In this document: one piece after another, positions 1 through 5,650 of the stretch
Numbering within the stretch: the stretch's first letter is position 1
How the letters are laid out: every line of letters starts with the position of its first letter
Assembly: GCA_905371865.1 (NCBI GenBank)
Contig: CAJPNA010000098.1
Coordinates: forward strand, 1 to 5,650
Origin: an uncultured Carnobacterium sp.
GTDB taxonomy: Bacteria > Bacillota > Bacilli > Lactobacillales > Aerococcaceae
Reading direction: 5' to 3'
DNA length: 5,650 nt
Program-made: the position numbers and the translations under genes
The notes under the pieces: generated by a model
The model's database searches: none
Seen by the model: only the letters and a program-made list of their open reading frames with translations
What the model was told of the DNA's origin: nothing

Positions 1-578
1 CTGGTGAAGTGATGACATTTGTTGGAGACGTTTCGAAATTCGACGTAGCTGAAAGCTTTATTAACGAAGTAAAAGAGCATTTTGGACGCATCGACGTGTT
101 AGTCAATAACGCTGGAATTACGCGTGATGGTTTATTAATGCGTATGAGTGAATCTGATTTTGACGATGTAATGAACATCAACTTAAAAGGATACTTCAAT
201 ATGATTCGTTTTGCGACTCCAGTTTTCGTAAAACAAAAATCAGGAAGTATTATTAACATTACAAGTATCGTTGGGGTTACTGGAAATGCAGGTCAAGCAA
301 ACTATGCTGCAAGTAAAGCCGGAATCATTGGTTTAACAAAATCTGTTGCTAAAGAAATTGGTTCTCGTGGGATTACAGTAAATGCTATTGCTCCTGGATA
401 CATCGATACAGATATGACACAAGCATTACCTGAAAAGATTCGTAATGAGTGGGAAAAACAAATCCCAGTACGTCGTTTTGGTACAGTAGAAGACATTGCT
501 GAAGCATGTGTGTTCTTAGCGGAAACAAAATACGTTACAGGACAAGTGTTAAACGTTAACGGCGGATTATACATGTAA
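1..578 (+). CDS. fabG: 3-oxoacyl-[ACP] reductase FabG, 5'-truncated
   Basis: FabG is the cytosolic NADPH-dependent short-chain dehydrogenase/reductase that reduces 3-oxoacyl-ACP to 3-hydroxyacyl-ACP in each FASII elongation cycle. The reading frame is open from the left edge (first full codon at position 3), so the gene starts outside the window; the GTG at 9 is internal. About 191 residues are visible. Aligning the active site to E. coli FabG (Asn110, Ser138, Tyr151, Lys155) suggests that about 50 N-terminal residues, including the first Rossmann strand and its Gly-rich cofactor loop, are missing. Visible motifs are NNAG (DNA 105-116), the catalytic Asn in NINLKG, the Ser in ITSIVG, the YAASK Tyr/Lys pair with the expected 13- and 4-residue spacings, and the family C-terminus ending NVNGGLYM. 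The catalytic tetrad is intact. fabF follows after 20 bases. The family is certain, and the operon context supports FabG over another short-chain dehydrogenase. Confidence 0.97.
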   Translation, partial: GEVMTFVGDVSKFDVAESFINEVKEHFGRIDVLVNNAGITRDGLLMRMSESDFDDVMNINLKGYFNMIRFATPVFVKQKSGSIINITSIVGVTGNAGQANYAASKAGIIGLTKSVAKEIGSRGITVNAIAPGYIDTDMTQALPEKIRNEWEKQIPVRRFGTVEDIAEACVFLAETKYVTGQVLNVNGGLYM

Positions 579-598
579 TCTCTTAAAGGAGGAAAACA

Positions 599-1834
599 AT
601 GAATCGAGTAGTAATTACAGGAATGGGAGCCATCACTCCTTTAGGAAATGATGTAGCTAGCTTCTGGGAAGGCCTTAAAGAAGGCAAGAACGGAATTGCT
701 CCAATTACAAAATTTGATAAAAAAGATTTAGATGTTTATGTGGCTGCTGAAGTGAAAGACTTCGATGCTACAAAATACATGGATCGTAAAGAAGCAAAAC
801 GAATGGATTTATTCTGTCAATACGGACTTGCAGCAGCAATGCAAGCGGTAGAAGATAGTGGGATTACTCCAGAAAATACAGACTACGACCGTTTTGGTGT
901 TATGGTGGGTTCTGGTATCGGTGGGTTAACCGTAATGGAAAGCCAAATCATCAAAATGCATGATAAAGGTCCAACTCGTGTAGCTCCATTATTTGTTCCA
1001 ATGGCTATCGGTAATATGGTCGCAGGGAACATCTCAATGAAGATTGGTGCACGTGGTGTATGTACGTCATTAGTAACTGCTTGTGCAACAGGAACTCATG
1101 CCATCGGGGAAGCGTTCCGTAACATTAAACATGGTTACTCTGATGTTATTTTAGCCGGTGGTGCGGAAGGTTCTATTTGTGAAATCGGAATTGCAGGTTT
1201 TGCGGCTTTAACAGCTCTTTCAAGCAGCGAAGATCCAAATGCAGCTTCATTGCCATTTGACAAAAAGCGTGGCGGATTTGTAATGGGTGAAGGAGCAGGG
1301 GTTCTTGTTCTTGAAAGCCTAGAACACGCACAAAAACGTGGTGCTAAAATTTATGCAGAAGTCGTTGGATATGGTGCAACAGGAGATGCTTATCATATGA
1401 CAGCTCCAAATCCTGACGGAAGCGGTGCTGGTAAAGCCATCTTACAAGCCATCGAGGAAGCAGGAGTAACTCCAAGCGAAGTGGACTATGTGAATGCTCA
1501 CGGAACAGGTACTCCAGCAAACGATTCTGCTGAAACAACTTCAATTCGTTATGCATTAAAAGAAGCAGCGGATAAGGTTCATGTGTCTAGTACAAAATCA
1601 ATGACTGGTCACTTATTAGGAGCTGCAGGAGCAATTGAAGCAATTGCTTGTGTGAAAGCTGTTGAGGAAGATTTTATTCCACCAACGATTAATGTTACAG
1701 AGCAAGATGAAGCTTGTGATTTAGATGTAACCCCAAATGTTGGTATCGCAACGAAAGTAGAAGTAGCGATCAGTAATTCGCTTGGTTTCGGAGGACATAA
1801 TGCCGTTATCTGTGTGAAGAAATGGAAGGATTAA
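599..1834 (+). CDS. fabF: 3-oxoacyl-[ACP] synthase II (KAS II) FabF
   Basis: FabF is the condensing enzyme that joins malonyl-ACP to an acyl-ACP chain, releasing CO2, during elongation. The 411-residue protein has normal length and opens with the family N-terminus (NRVVITGMGAITPLG). The thiolase-fold Cys-His-His triad is complete: Cys162 in TACATGTHAIG, His301 in NAHGTGTPAND and His338 in KSMTGHLLGAAG, with the conserved Lys at 333. The C-terminal GFGGHN loop (residues 396-401) carries the Phe expected at the gatekeeper position. The ATG at 599 is preceded by AAAGGAGG (585-592) with a 6-base spacer, so the start is firm. The gene sits between fabG and accB, the usual Lactobacillales position for FabF. 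Some enterococci have a second paralogue, FabO, that works on unsaturated intermediates. Its gene lies beside fabN elsewhere in the genome, so context favours FabF, but sequence alone cannot exclude overlapping specificity. Confidence 0.97.
   Translation: MNRVVITGMGAITPLGNDVASFWEGLKEGKNGIAPITKFDKKDLDVYVAAEVKDFDATKYMDRKEAKRMDLFCQYGLAAAMQAVEDSGITPENTDYDRFGVMVGSGIGGLTVMESQIIKMHDKGPTRVAPLFVPMAIGNMVAGNISMKIGARGVCTSLVTACATGTHAIGEAFRNIKHGYSDVILAGGAEGSICEIGIAGFAALTALSSSEDPNAASLPFDKKRGGFVMGEGAGVLVLESLEHAQKRGAKIYAEVVGYGATGDAYHMTAPNPDGSGAGKAILQAIEEAGVTPSEVDYVNAHGTGTPANDSAETTSIRYALKEAADKVHVSSTKSMTGHLLGAAGAIEAIACVKAVEEDFIPPTINVTEQDEACDLDVTPNVGIATKVEVAISNSLGFGGHNAVICVKKWKD
1826..1830 (+). promoter_or_regulatory. 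accB ribosome binding site inside the fabF 3' end
   Basis: AAGGA lies 7 bases before the accB ATG at 1838 and is formed by the last sense codons of fabF (Lys-Asp). The fabF stop (1832-1834) is only 3 bases from the accB start. Ribosomes finishing fabF therefore run over the accB initiation site, which suggests translational coupling of the two genes. Confidence 0.7.
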
Positions 1835-1837
1835 TAC

Positions 1838-2305
1838 ATGAATGTAGAAGAAATTAAAGAACTAATGGCTTTGTTCAATGAATCGAACATGACGGAGTTT
1901 CATTTATCAAACGAAGAGTTCGAAGTGCAATTTAGTAAACGTGAGGAATACCCTCAAGTCGTTTCTAATGCTGTTGCACCTGTTGCAAATGTGGCTAGTC
2001 CAGTGGAAGCAGCACCAGTGAGTGTCTCTTCTTCTGCTGAAACTCAAGAAGCACCACAAGTCGCAACCGACGCCAAATACATTACAAGTCCAATCGTTGG
2101 GGTGGTTTACTTACAATCTTCACCAGATGCAGATCCATTTGTACAAGTGGGTAAACAAATCACTTCAAACGACACTGTATGTATTGTCGAAGCAATGAAA
2201 ATCATGAATGAAATTAAGAGCGACTTCAACGGTGAAGTGGTGGAAGTCCTTGTAGAAAACGGCCAAATGGTTGATTTTGGACAAAAATTATTTGCGATTC
2301 GCTAA
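1838..2305 (+). CDS. accB: Biotin carboxyl carrier protein of acetyl-CoA carboxylase (BCCP)
   Basis: AccB carries the covalently bound biotin that shuttles a carboxyl group from biotin carboxylase (AccC) to the carboxyltransferase (AccA/AccD). The 155-residue protein has the classic three-part layout. An acidic N-terminal segment (about 1-38) is followed by a flexible linker rich in Ala, Val, Pro and Ser (about 39-76), then a C-terminal biotinyl domain (about 80-155). The biotin attachment motif EAMKIMNEI is intact, with Lys121 (codon 2198-2200) as the residue biotinylated by BirA ligase. The segment SSPDADPFVQVG (94-105) matches the protruding thumb typical of AccB-type domains and absent from most other biotinyl and lipoyl domains. 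This, plus the context, separates it from pyruvate or oxaloacetate decarboxylase carriers. Its ribosome binding site lies in the end of fabF, 3 bases separate the two genes, and fabZ follows after 24 bases. Confidence 0.97.
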   Translation: MNVEEIKELMALFNESNMTEFHLSNEEFEVQFSKREEYPQVVSNAVAPVANVASPVEAAPVSVSSSAETQEAPQVATDAKYITSPIVGVVYLQSSPDADPFVQVGKQITSNDTVCIVEAMKIMNEIKSDFNGEVVEVLVENGQMVDFGQKLFAIR

Positions 2306-2315
2306 ACCCAATTTT

Positions 2316-2321
2316 AGGAGG
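2316..2321 (+). promoter_or_regulatory. fabZ ribosome binding site
   Basis: AGGAGG lies 8 bases before the ATG at 2330. It decides between two in-frame ATG codons, since the second, at 2339, would be 17 bases away, too far for normal initiation. It is the only such element in the 24-base accB-fabZ gap. Confidence 0.8.
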
Positions 2322-2329
2322 AAATAAAG

Positions 2330-2761
2330 ATGAACATTATGACAGTAACTGACGTAGCTGAGTTAATTCCTAACCGTTACCCAATTTTATATATTGACCG
2401 TGTTGATGAATTAGTACCAGGTGAACACGTTGTGGCACGTAAAAACGTGACATTTAACGAAAGCTTTTTCCAAGGACATTTCCCTGGTGAACCTGTAATG
2501 CCTGGTGTGTTAATCGTTGAAGCATTAGCACAAGCTGGATCAATTCCATTATTAAAATTAGATTCTTTTAAAGGAAAAACTGCTTACTTAGGCGGATTAA
2601 ACAATGTTAAATTCCGTCAAAAAGTAACTCCAGGAGATGTGTTAACACTTCAAGTGGATATCGTAAAATTAAAAGAATATGCAGGAATCGGTAAAGGCGT
2701 TGCTTATGTCGATGGTAAGAAAGTCGCAGAAGCTGAATTAACCTTTATTATTGGACGTTAA
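2330..2761 (+). CDS. fabZ: 3-hydroxyacyl-[ACP] dehydratase FabZ (possibly FabN-like)
   Basis: FabZ removes water from 3-hydroxyacyl-ACP to give trans-2-enoyl-ACP. The 143-residue hot-dog-fold protein has normal length. The catalytic pair is clear: His50 in FFQGHFPGEPVMPG and Glu64 in LIVEALAQAG, 14 residues apart as in E. coli FabZ (His54, Glu68). The protein ends with the family pattern EAELTFIIG. The tunnel-lining motif, usually HRYPFLLVDR, reads NRYPILYIDR (15-24) here, with Asn in place of His and Tyr in place of the second Leu. In Lactobacillales, close homologues include both plain dehydratases (FabZ) and the dehydratase/isomerase FabN that starts unsaturated fatty-acid synthesis. The position between accB and accC is that of operon FabZ, so I use that symbol, but isomerase activity cannot be judged from the motifs. 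All five Arg codons are CGT and nearly all Leu codons are TTA, suggesting high expression. Confidence 0.93.
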   Translation: MNIMTVTDVAELIPNRYPILYIDRVDELVPGEHVVARKNVTFNESFFQGHFPGEPVMPGVLIVEALAQAGSIPLLKLDSFKGKTAYLGGLNNVKFRQKVTPGDVLTLQVDIVKLKEYAGIGKGVAYVDGKKVAEAELTFIIGR

Positions 2762-2765
2762 GCCT

Positions 2766-4136
2766 ATGTTTAATAGAGTACTAATCGCAAATCGTGGAGA
2801 GATTGCTTGCCGCATTATTCGAGCTTGTCGTGAGTTAGGGATTGAATCGGTAGCAGTCTATTCCCAAGCGGATAAAGATGCTCTTCATGTACAATTAGCA
2901 GACCACGCTGTCTGTATTGGCCCAGCTGCTTCAAAAGATTCTTACTTAAACGTAGAAAATATTTTAAGTGCGGCTGTGACTACTGGCGCACAAGCAATCC
3001 ATCCAGGATTTGGATTTTTATCTGAAAATGCGAAATTTGCTAAAATGTGTGCCGAATGTCAAATAACTTTCATCGGACCTTCTAGTGAAGTTATTTCTCA
3101 AATGGGAGATAAAGCAGAAGCACGTAAACAGATGATTGCTGCAAATGTTCCAGTTATACCAGGAAGCGATGATGTAGTGCCAACTATAGAAGAAGGAATT
3201 GAACTGGCTAAGCGAATTGGATTCCCTCTGTTAATCAAAGCTGTCGCAGGTGGTGGAGGAAAAGGAATCCGTCGTGTGGAGTCTGTTGAAGAATTTGAAC
3301 ATCAATTTGTCACAGCTCGACAAGAAGCCTTACAAGCCTTTGGAAATTCAGATGTGTACATGGAAAGAATCATTTATCCTGCAAAACATATTGAAATACA
3401 AATCCTAGCGGATCAACATGGAAATGTAGTCCATCTTGGAGAGCGTGATTGCTCACTTCAAAGAAAAAATCAAAAAATCATTGAAGAAGCTCCAAGTCCT
3501 TCTCTTTCTTCTCAACTTAGAAGAGATATGGGAGAGGCAGCTGTCAGAGCTGCTAAAGCAGTAGGGTATCAAAATGCAGGGACCATCGAGTTTCTTGTAG
3601 ATGAGGACAAACACTTCTATTTCATGGAAATGAATACCCGAATTCAAGTGGAACATCCTATTACAGAAATGATTACGAATGTGGATTTAGTCCAACAGCA
3701 AATCAAAATTGCTGCTGGAGAAGAGCTTCCATTTACACAAGAAGATATTACTTTTCAAGGACATGCCATTGAGTGTCGTTTAAATGCTGAAAATCCGTTT
3801 GAAGGTTTCCGTCCTTCTCCAGGAAAGGTAACGTTCCTTCATCAACCTGTTGGTGGAATGGGCGTTCGTATTGAATCTGCTCTATACACTGGCTATCAAA
3901 TACCACCTTTCTATGATTCGATGTTAACGAAGTTGATTGCACATGGTAAGACACGAGAAGAAGCGATTCTAAGAATGAAACGCATGTTATTTGAATTAGT
4001 TGTAGAAGGTGTAGATACTAACCAGGAGTTTGTGGAAGATTTACTAGATTCTTCAGCATTCAAACGCGGTGATTATACAACCGCTTATGTTGAATCGGAA
4101 TTTTTGAAACATTGGAATCAGCCTAAAGAGAATTAG
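2766..4136 (+). CDS. accC: Biotin carboxylase subunit of acetyl-CoA carboxylase
   Basis: AccC is the ATP-grasp enzyme that carboxylates biotin on AccB using ATP and bicarbonate. I start it at ATG 2766 (456 residues), which gives the family N-terminus MFNRVLIANRGEIACRI. The in-frame TTG at 2751 would add five residues, overlap fabZ and has no ribosome binding site. Numbered from this ATG, the E. coli active-site residues fall at or within one position of their usual numbers: Lys116, Lys158, the Gly-rich ATP loop AGGGGKG (163-169), His208, Glu275, Glu288, Asn290, Arg292 and Glu296 in EMNTRIQVEHP, and Arg338 in ECRLNAEN. The C-terminal domain is complete. No good Shine-Dalgarno sequence precedes the ATG, which lies 4 bases after the fabZ stop, so coupled reinitiation is likely. 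AGA arginine codons, absent from the four upstream genes, appear here. Carboxylase subunits of other biotin enzymes share this fold, but the context settles the assignment. Confidence 0.97.
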   Translation: MFNRVLIANRGEIACRIIRACRELGIESVAVYSQADKDALHVQLADHAVCIGPAASKDSYLNVENILSAAVTTGAQAIHPGFGFLSENAKFAKMCAECQITFIGPSSEVISQMGDKAEARKQMIAANVPVIPGSDDVVPTIEEGIELAKRIGFPLLIKAVAGGGGKGIRRVESVEEFEHQFVTARQEALQAFGNSDVYMERIIYPAKHIEIQILADQHGNVVHLGERDCSLQRKNQKIIEEAPSPSLSSQLRRDMGEAAVRAAKAVGYQNAGTIEFLVDEDKHFYFMEMNTRIQVEHPITEMITNVDLVQQQIKIAAGEELPFTQEDITFQGHAIECRLNAENPFEGFRPSPGKVTFLHQPVGGMGVRIESALYTGYQIPPFYDSMLTKLIAHGKTREEAILRMKRMLFELVVEGVDTNQEFVEDLLDSSAFKRGDYTTAYVESEFLKHWNQPKEN

Positions 4137-4161
4137 AATGATTTAGTAAAGGAGTGATTAG

Positions 4162-5022
4162 ATGGGTCTGTTTAAAAGACGATCGTATATCACCATCAAT
4201 CGTATAAAAGTAGACTTGTCTGAGCAGTCTGAGTTACCTACTGTACCAGATGGAAAATGGATTAAATGTCCTGGTTGTGGTAAGACCGTCTACAAAGAAG
4301 ATTTAGGGACACTTAAAGTTTGTCCAAATTGTGATGGGCATTTTCGAATTAGTGCTTCAGAACGTTTAGCCATTACGGTCGATAGATTCGAAGAGCTATT
4401 TGAAGATGAAAAACCAAAAGTGGATGTAGCATTCCCAGGATACGAAGCGAAATTAGAAAAAGCAGCAAAGGTTGCTAAAGAAAATGAAGCTGTTACTGTT
4501 GGGATTGCTACCATTGGAGAAGAGACCTTCATTTGCTGTGTCATGAATTCATTTTTCATGATGGGTTCAATGGGACAAGTTGTCGGTGAAAAAATCACCA
4601 AGGCTTTTCAGGAAGGAATCAAACGCCAATTGCCAGTAGTTATTTTTACTGCCTCTGGTGGAGCTCGAATGCAAGAAGGAATTTTTTCTCTGATGCAAAT
4701 GGCTAAAATTTCTGGGGCGGTTGAAGAACATCACCAAGCAGGATTATTTTATTTAACCGTATTAACGGATCCGACAACTGGTGGTGTAACAGCTAGCTTT
4801 GCGATGCAAGGAGACATTATTCTTGCTGAACCTAAAGCTATCGTTGGATTTGCAGGGAAGAGAGTTATTGAACAAACAATGAATCAACAACTTCCTGATG
4901 ATTTCCAAACTGCAGAAACCGTACTAGAGCAAGGGTTTATTGATGCAGTGGTTCATCGTAAAAAAATGAAAAAAACGATTCATAAACTTCTTGTACTTCA
5001 TAGAAAGGAGTCAAATGCATGA
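4162..5022 (+). CDS. accD: Acetyl-CoA carboxylase carboxyltransferase subunit beta
   Basis: AccD pairs with AccA in the carboxyltransferase that transfers the carboxyl group from carboxybiotin to acetyl-CoA, producing malonyl-CoA. The 286-residue protein is slightly shorter than E. coli AccD (about 304). A four-cysteine zinc ribbon is present at Cys36, Cys39, Cys54 and Cys57 (CPGC and CPNC knuckles, 14 residues apart), which is diagnostic for the bacterial beta subunit. The crotonase-like domain follows, with GSMGQVVGEKI (135-145), the ASGGARMQEG loop (164-173) and DPTTGGVTASFAMQGD (203-218) supplying oxyanion-hole glycines. The N-terminus is short and basic. The ATG at 4162 is preceded by AAAGGAG (4148-4154) with a 7-base spacer. 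accC ends 25 bases upstream, the longest gap in the window, and the TGA stop overlaps the accA start. Two A7 tracts near the end (4960-4966 and 4969-4975) encode Lys-rich sequence and do not break the frame. Confidence 0.97.
   Translation: MGLFKRRSYITINRIKVDLSEQSELPTVPDGKWIKCPGCGKTVYKEDLGTLKVCPNCDGHFRISASERLAITVDRFEELFEDEKPKVDVAFPGYEAKLEKAAKVAKENEAVTVGIATIGEETFICCVMNSFFMMGSMGQVVGEKITKAFQEGIKRQLPVVIFTASGGARMQEGIFSLMQMAKISGAVEEHHQAGLFYLTVLTDPTTGGVTASFAMQGDIILAEPKAIVGFAGKRVIEQTMNQQLPDDFQTAETVLEQGFIDAVVHRKKMKKTIHKLLVLHRKESNA
5004..5010 (+). promoter_or_regulatory. accA ribosome binding site within accD
   Basis: AAAGGAG lies in the last codons of accD, 8 bases before the ATG at 5019. It selects this start over the ATG at 5015, which opens a frame that stops after 12 codons, and over the in-frame ATG at 5028, 17 bases away. 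The accA ATG overlaps the accD TGA as ATGA. Confidence 0.78.
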
Positions 5023-5650
5023 AACCGATGAAAATTGTTTCGTTGGCTCGTGATGTGAAACGTCCAACGACAAAAGAATGGATTAAAGCTGTATTTGACG
5101 ATTTCATTGAATTACATGGAGATCGTTATTATGCCGACGATAAAGCTTTAGTAGGTGGGATTGCTACTTTAAATGGAACTCCTGTTACCGTTATTGGAAT
5201 GGAAAAAGGACATACTCTTCAAGAAAATCTCAAAACGAATTTTGGTCAAGTGCATCCGGAAGGGTACAGAAAAAGTGCACGATTGATGAAGCAAGCGGAG
5301 AAGTTTAATCGACCAGTTGTTACCTTTATTAATACTGCGGGTGCTTTCTGTGGGGCTACTGCGGAAGAACGTGGAATTGGAGAGGCCATTGCGGATAATC
5401 TCCGTATTATGAGTCATCTCAAAGTTCCTATTATCGCCATCCTTTGTGGAGAAGGAGGTAGTGGTGGAGCCTTAGGGTTGGCAGTTGCTAATGAAGTTTG
5501 GATGATGGAGTACGCGATGTATTCTATTCTTTCTCCTGAAGGATTTGCTTCTATTTTGTGGAAAGATGGATCCAAAGCTGCTCAAGCTGCTGAACTCATG
5601 AAATTTACTTGTCATGATTTACTAGATCAAAAAATTGTTGACCGGGTGAT
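5019..5650 (+). CDS. accA: Acetyl-CoA carboxylase carboxyltransferase subunit alpha, 3'-truncated
   Basis: AccA forms the carboxyltransferase with AccD and contributes the carboxybiotin side of the active site. The frame opens at ATG 5019 and stays open to the window edge, giving 210 full codons. Relatives of this short type are about 255 residues, so roughly 45 C-terminal residues are probably missing. It begins only about 20 residues before the core (TTKEWIKAVFDDFIELHGDR, 17-36) and lacks the longer helical N-terminal extension of E. coli AccA. Core motifs are INTAGAFCG (104-112), AEERG (115-119), the oxyanion-type loop GEGGSGGAL (144-152) and SPEGFASILWKDGSKAA (172-188). The usual Asp-Thr-Pro-Gly-Ala-Tyr-Pro-Gly loop is altered, as in other Lactobacillales, and the residue after AEERG is Ile120 where Gln or Glu is common. 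Overlap with accD suggests coupled translation of the two partner subunits. Confidence 0.96.
   Translation, partial: MKPMKIVSLARDVKRPTTKEWIKAVFDDFIELHGDRYYADDKALVGGIATLNGTPVTVIGMEKGHTLQENLKTNFGQVHPEGYRKSARLMKQAEKFNRPVVTFINTAGAFCGATAEERGIGEAIADNLRIMSHLKVPIIAILCGEGGSGGALGLAVANEVWMMEYAMYSILSPEGFASILWKDGSKAAQAAELMKFTCHDLLDQKIVDRV

Noticed and set aside
9..14. GTG-ATG as a possible start for the first gene
   Set aside because: The frame is open to the left edge, and the protein from here would lack the Rossmann cofactor loop. The active-site spacing shows about 50 residues lie upstream of the window.
302..574. Minus-strand open frame of 90 codons opposite fabG
   Set aside because: It lies entirely antisense to conserved FabG sequence, has no ribosome binding site that I can see, and resembles no known protein.
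1344..1556. Minus-strand open frame opposite fabF
   Set aside because: It is fully inside a conserved gene, with Leu/His-rich low-quality composition typical of the antisense frame of an Ala/Gly/Glu-rich protein.
4137..4161. accC-accD gap as a site for a terminator or internal promoter
   Set aside because: The 25 bases hold only a ribosome binding site; there is no hairpin with a T-run and no room for a complete promoter.
4290..4601. Minus-strand open frame of 103 codons opposite accD
   Set aside because: It is a shadow of the zinc ribbon and following region; the Ser/Phe-rich composition reflects antisense of Glu/Lys codons.
4960..4975. Two A7 tracts near the end of accD as a possible programmed slippage site
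   Set aside because: They encode an ordinary Lys-rich stretch, the frame continues intact to the expected C-terminus, and no stimulatory structure or conserved alternative frame is evident. Slippage in such tracts is possible but unsupported.
5169..5417. Minus-strand open frame opposite accA
   Set aside because: It is antisense to conserved AccA core motifs with no sign of its own expression signals.

Overview
The window is a contiguous piece of a bacterial type II fatty-acid synthesis (FASII) operon. Seven genes lie on the + strand in the order fabG (5'-truncated), fabF, accB, fabZ, accC, accD, accA (3'-truncated). Gene order, the A+T-rich codon choice (Leu mostly TTA), strong AGGAGG-type ribosome binding sites, a short AccA without the N-terminal extension of the E. 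coli protein, and AccA motifs such as NTAGAFCG together point to a low-GC Gram-positive bacterium of the order Lactobacillales (the Enterococcus / Carnobacterium / Granulicatella / Streptococcus grouping). I cannot place the genus from the sequence alone.

Layout: positions 1-578 hold the C-terminal four-fifths of the 3-oxoacyl-ACP reductase FabG. 599-1834 is the elongating condensing enzyme FabF. 1838-2305 is the biotin carboxyl carrier protein AccB. 2330-2761 is the 3-hydroxyacyl-ACP dehydratase FabZ. 2766-4136 is biotin carboxylase AccC. 4162-5022 is carboxyltransferase beta subunit AccD. From 5019 to the window end is carboxyltransferase alpha subunit AccA. The largest intergenic gap is 25 bases, accD and accA overlap by 4 bases, and I see no promoter, terminator, RNA gene, repeat or mobile element. 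This looks like the interior of one polycistronic transcript whose promoter lies upstream of the window.

How the genes work together: AccC carboxylates biotin on AccB, and the AccD/AccA carboxyltransferase moves the carboxyl group to acetyl-CoA to give malonyl-CoA. Once malonyl is loaded onto ACP by FabD (not in the window), FabF condenses it with the growing acyl chain, FabG reduces the ketone and FabZ dehydrates the alcohol. The enoyl reductase (FabK or FabI), FabD, FabH and ACP are not here; in related operons several of these lie just upstream.

All seven proteins keep their key catalytic residues and none shows a frameshift. No undescribed system is present: this is core metabolism. The points worth a second look are modest. 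They are the correct start of accC (ATG at 2766, not the upstream TTG) with no clear ribosome binding site, the ATGA overlap of accD/accA, a shift in arginine codon use at the fabZ/accC boundary, a FabZ whose substrate-tunnel motif departs from the usual HRYPFLLVDR form, and small deviations in the AccA active-site loop.
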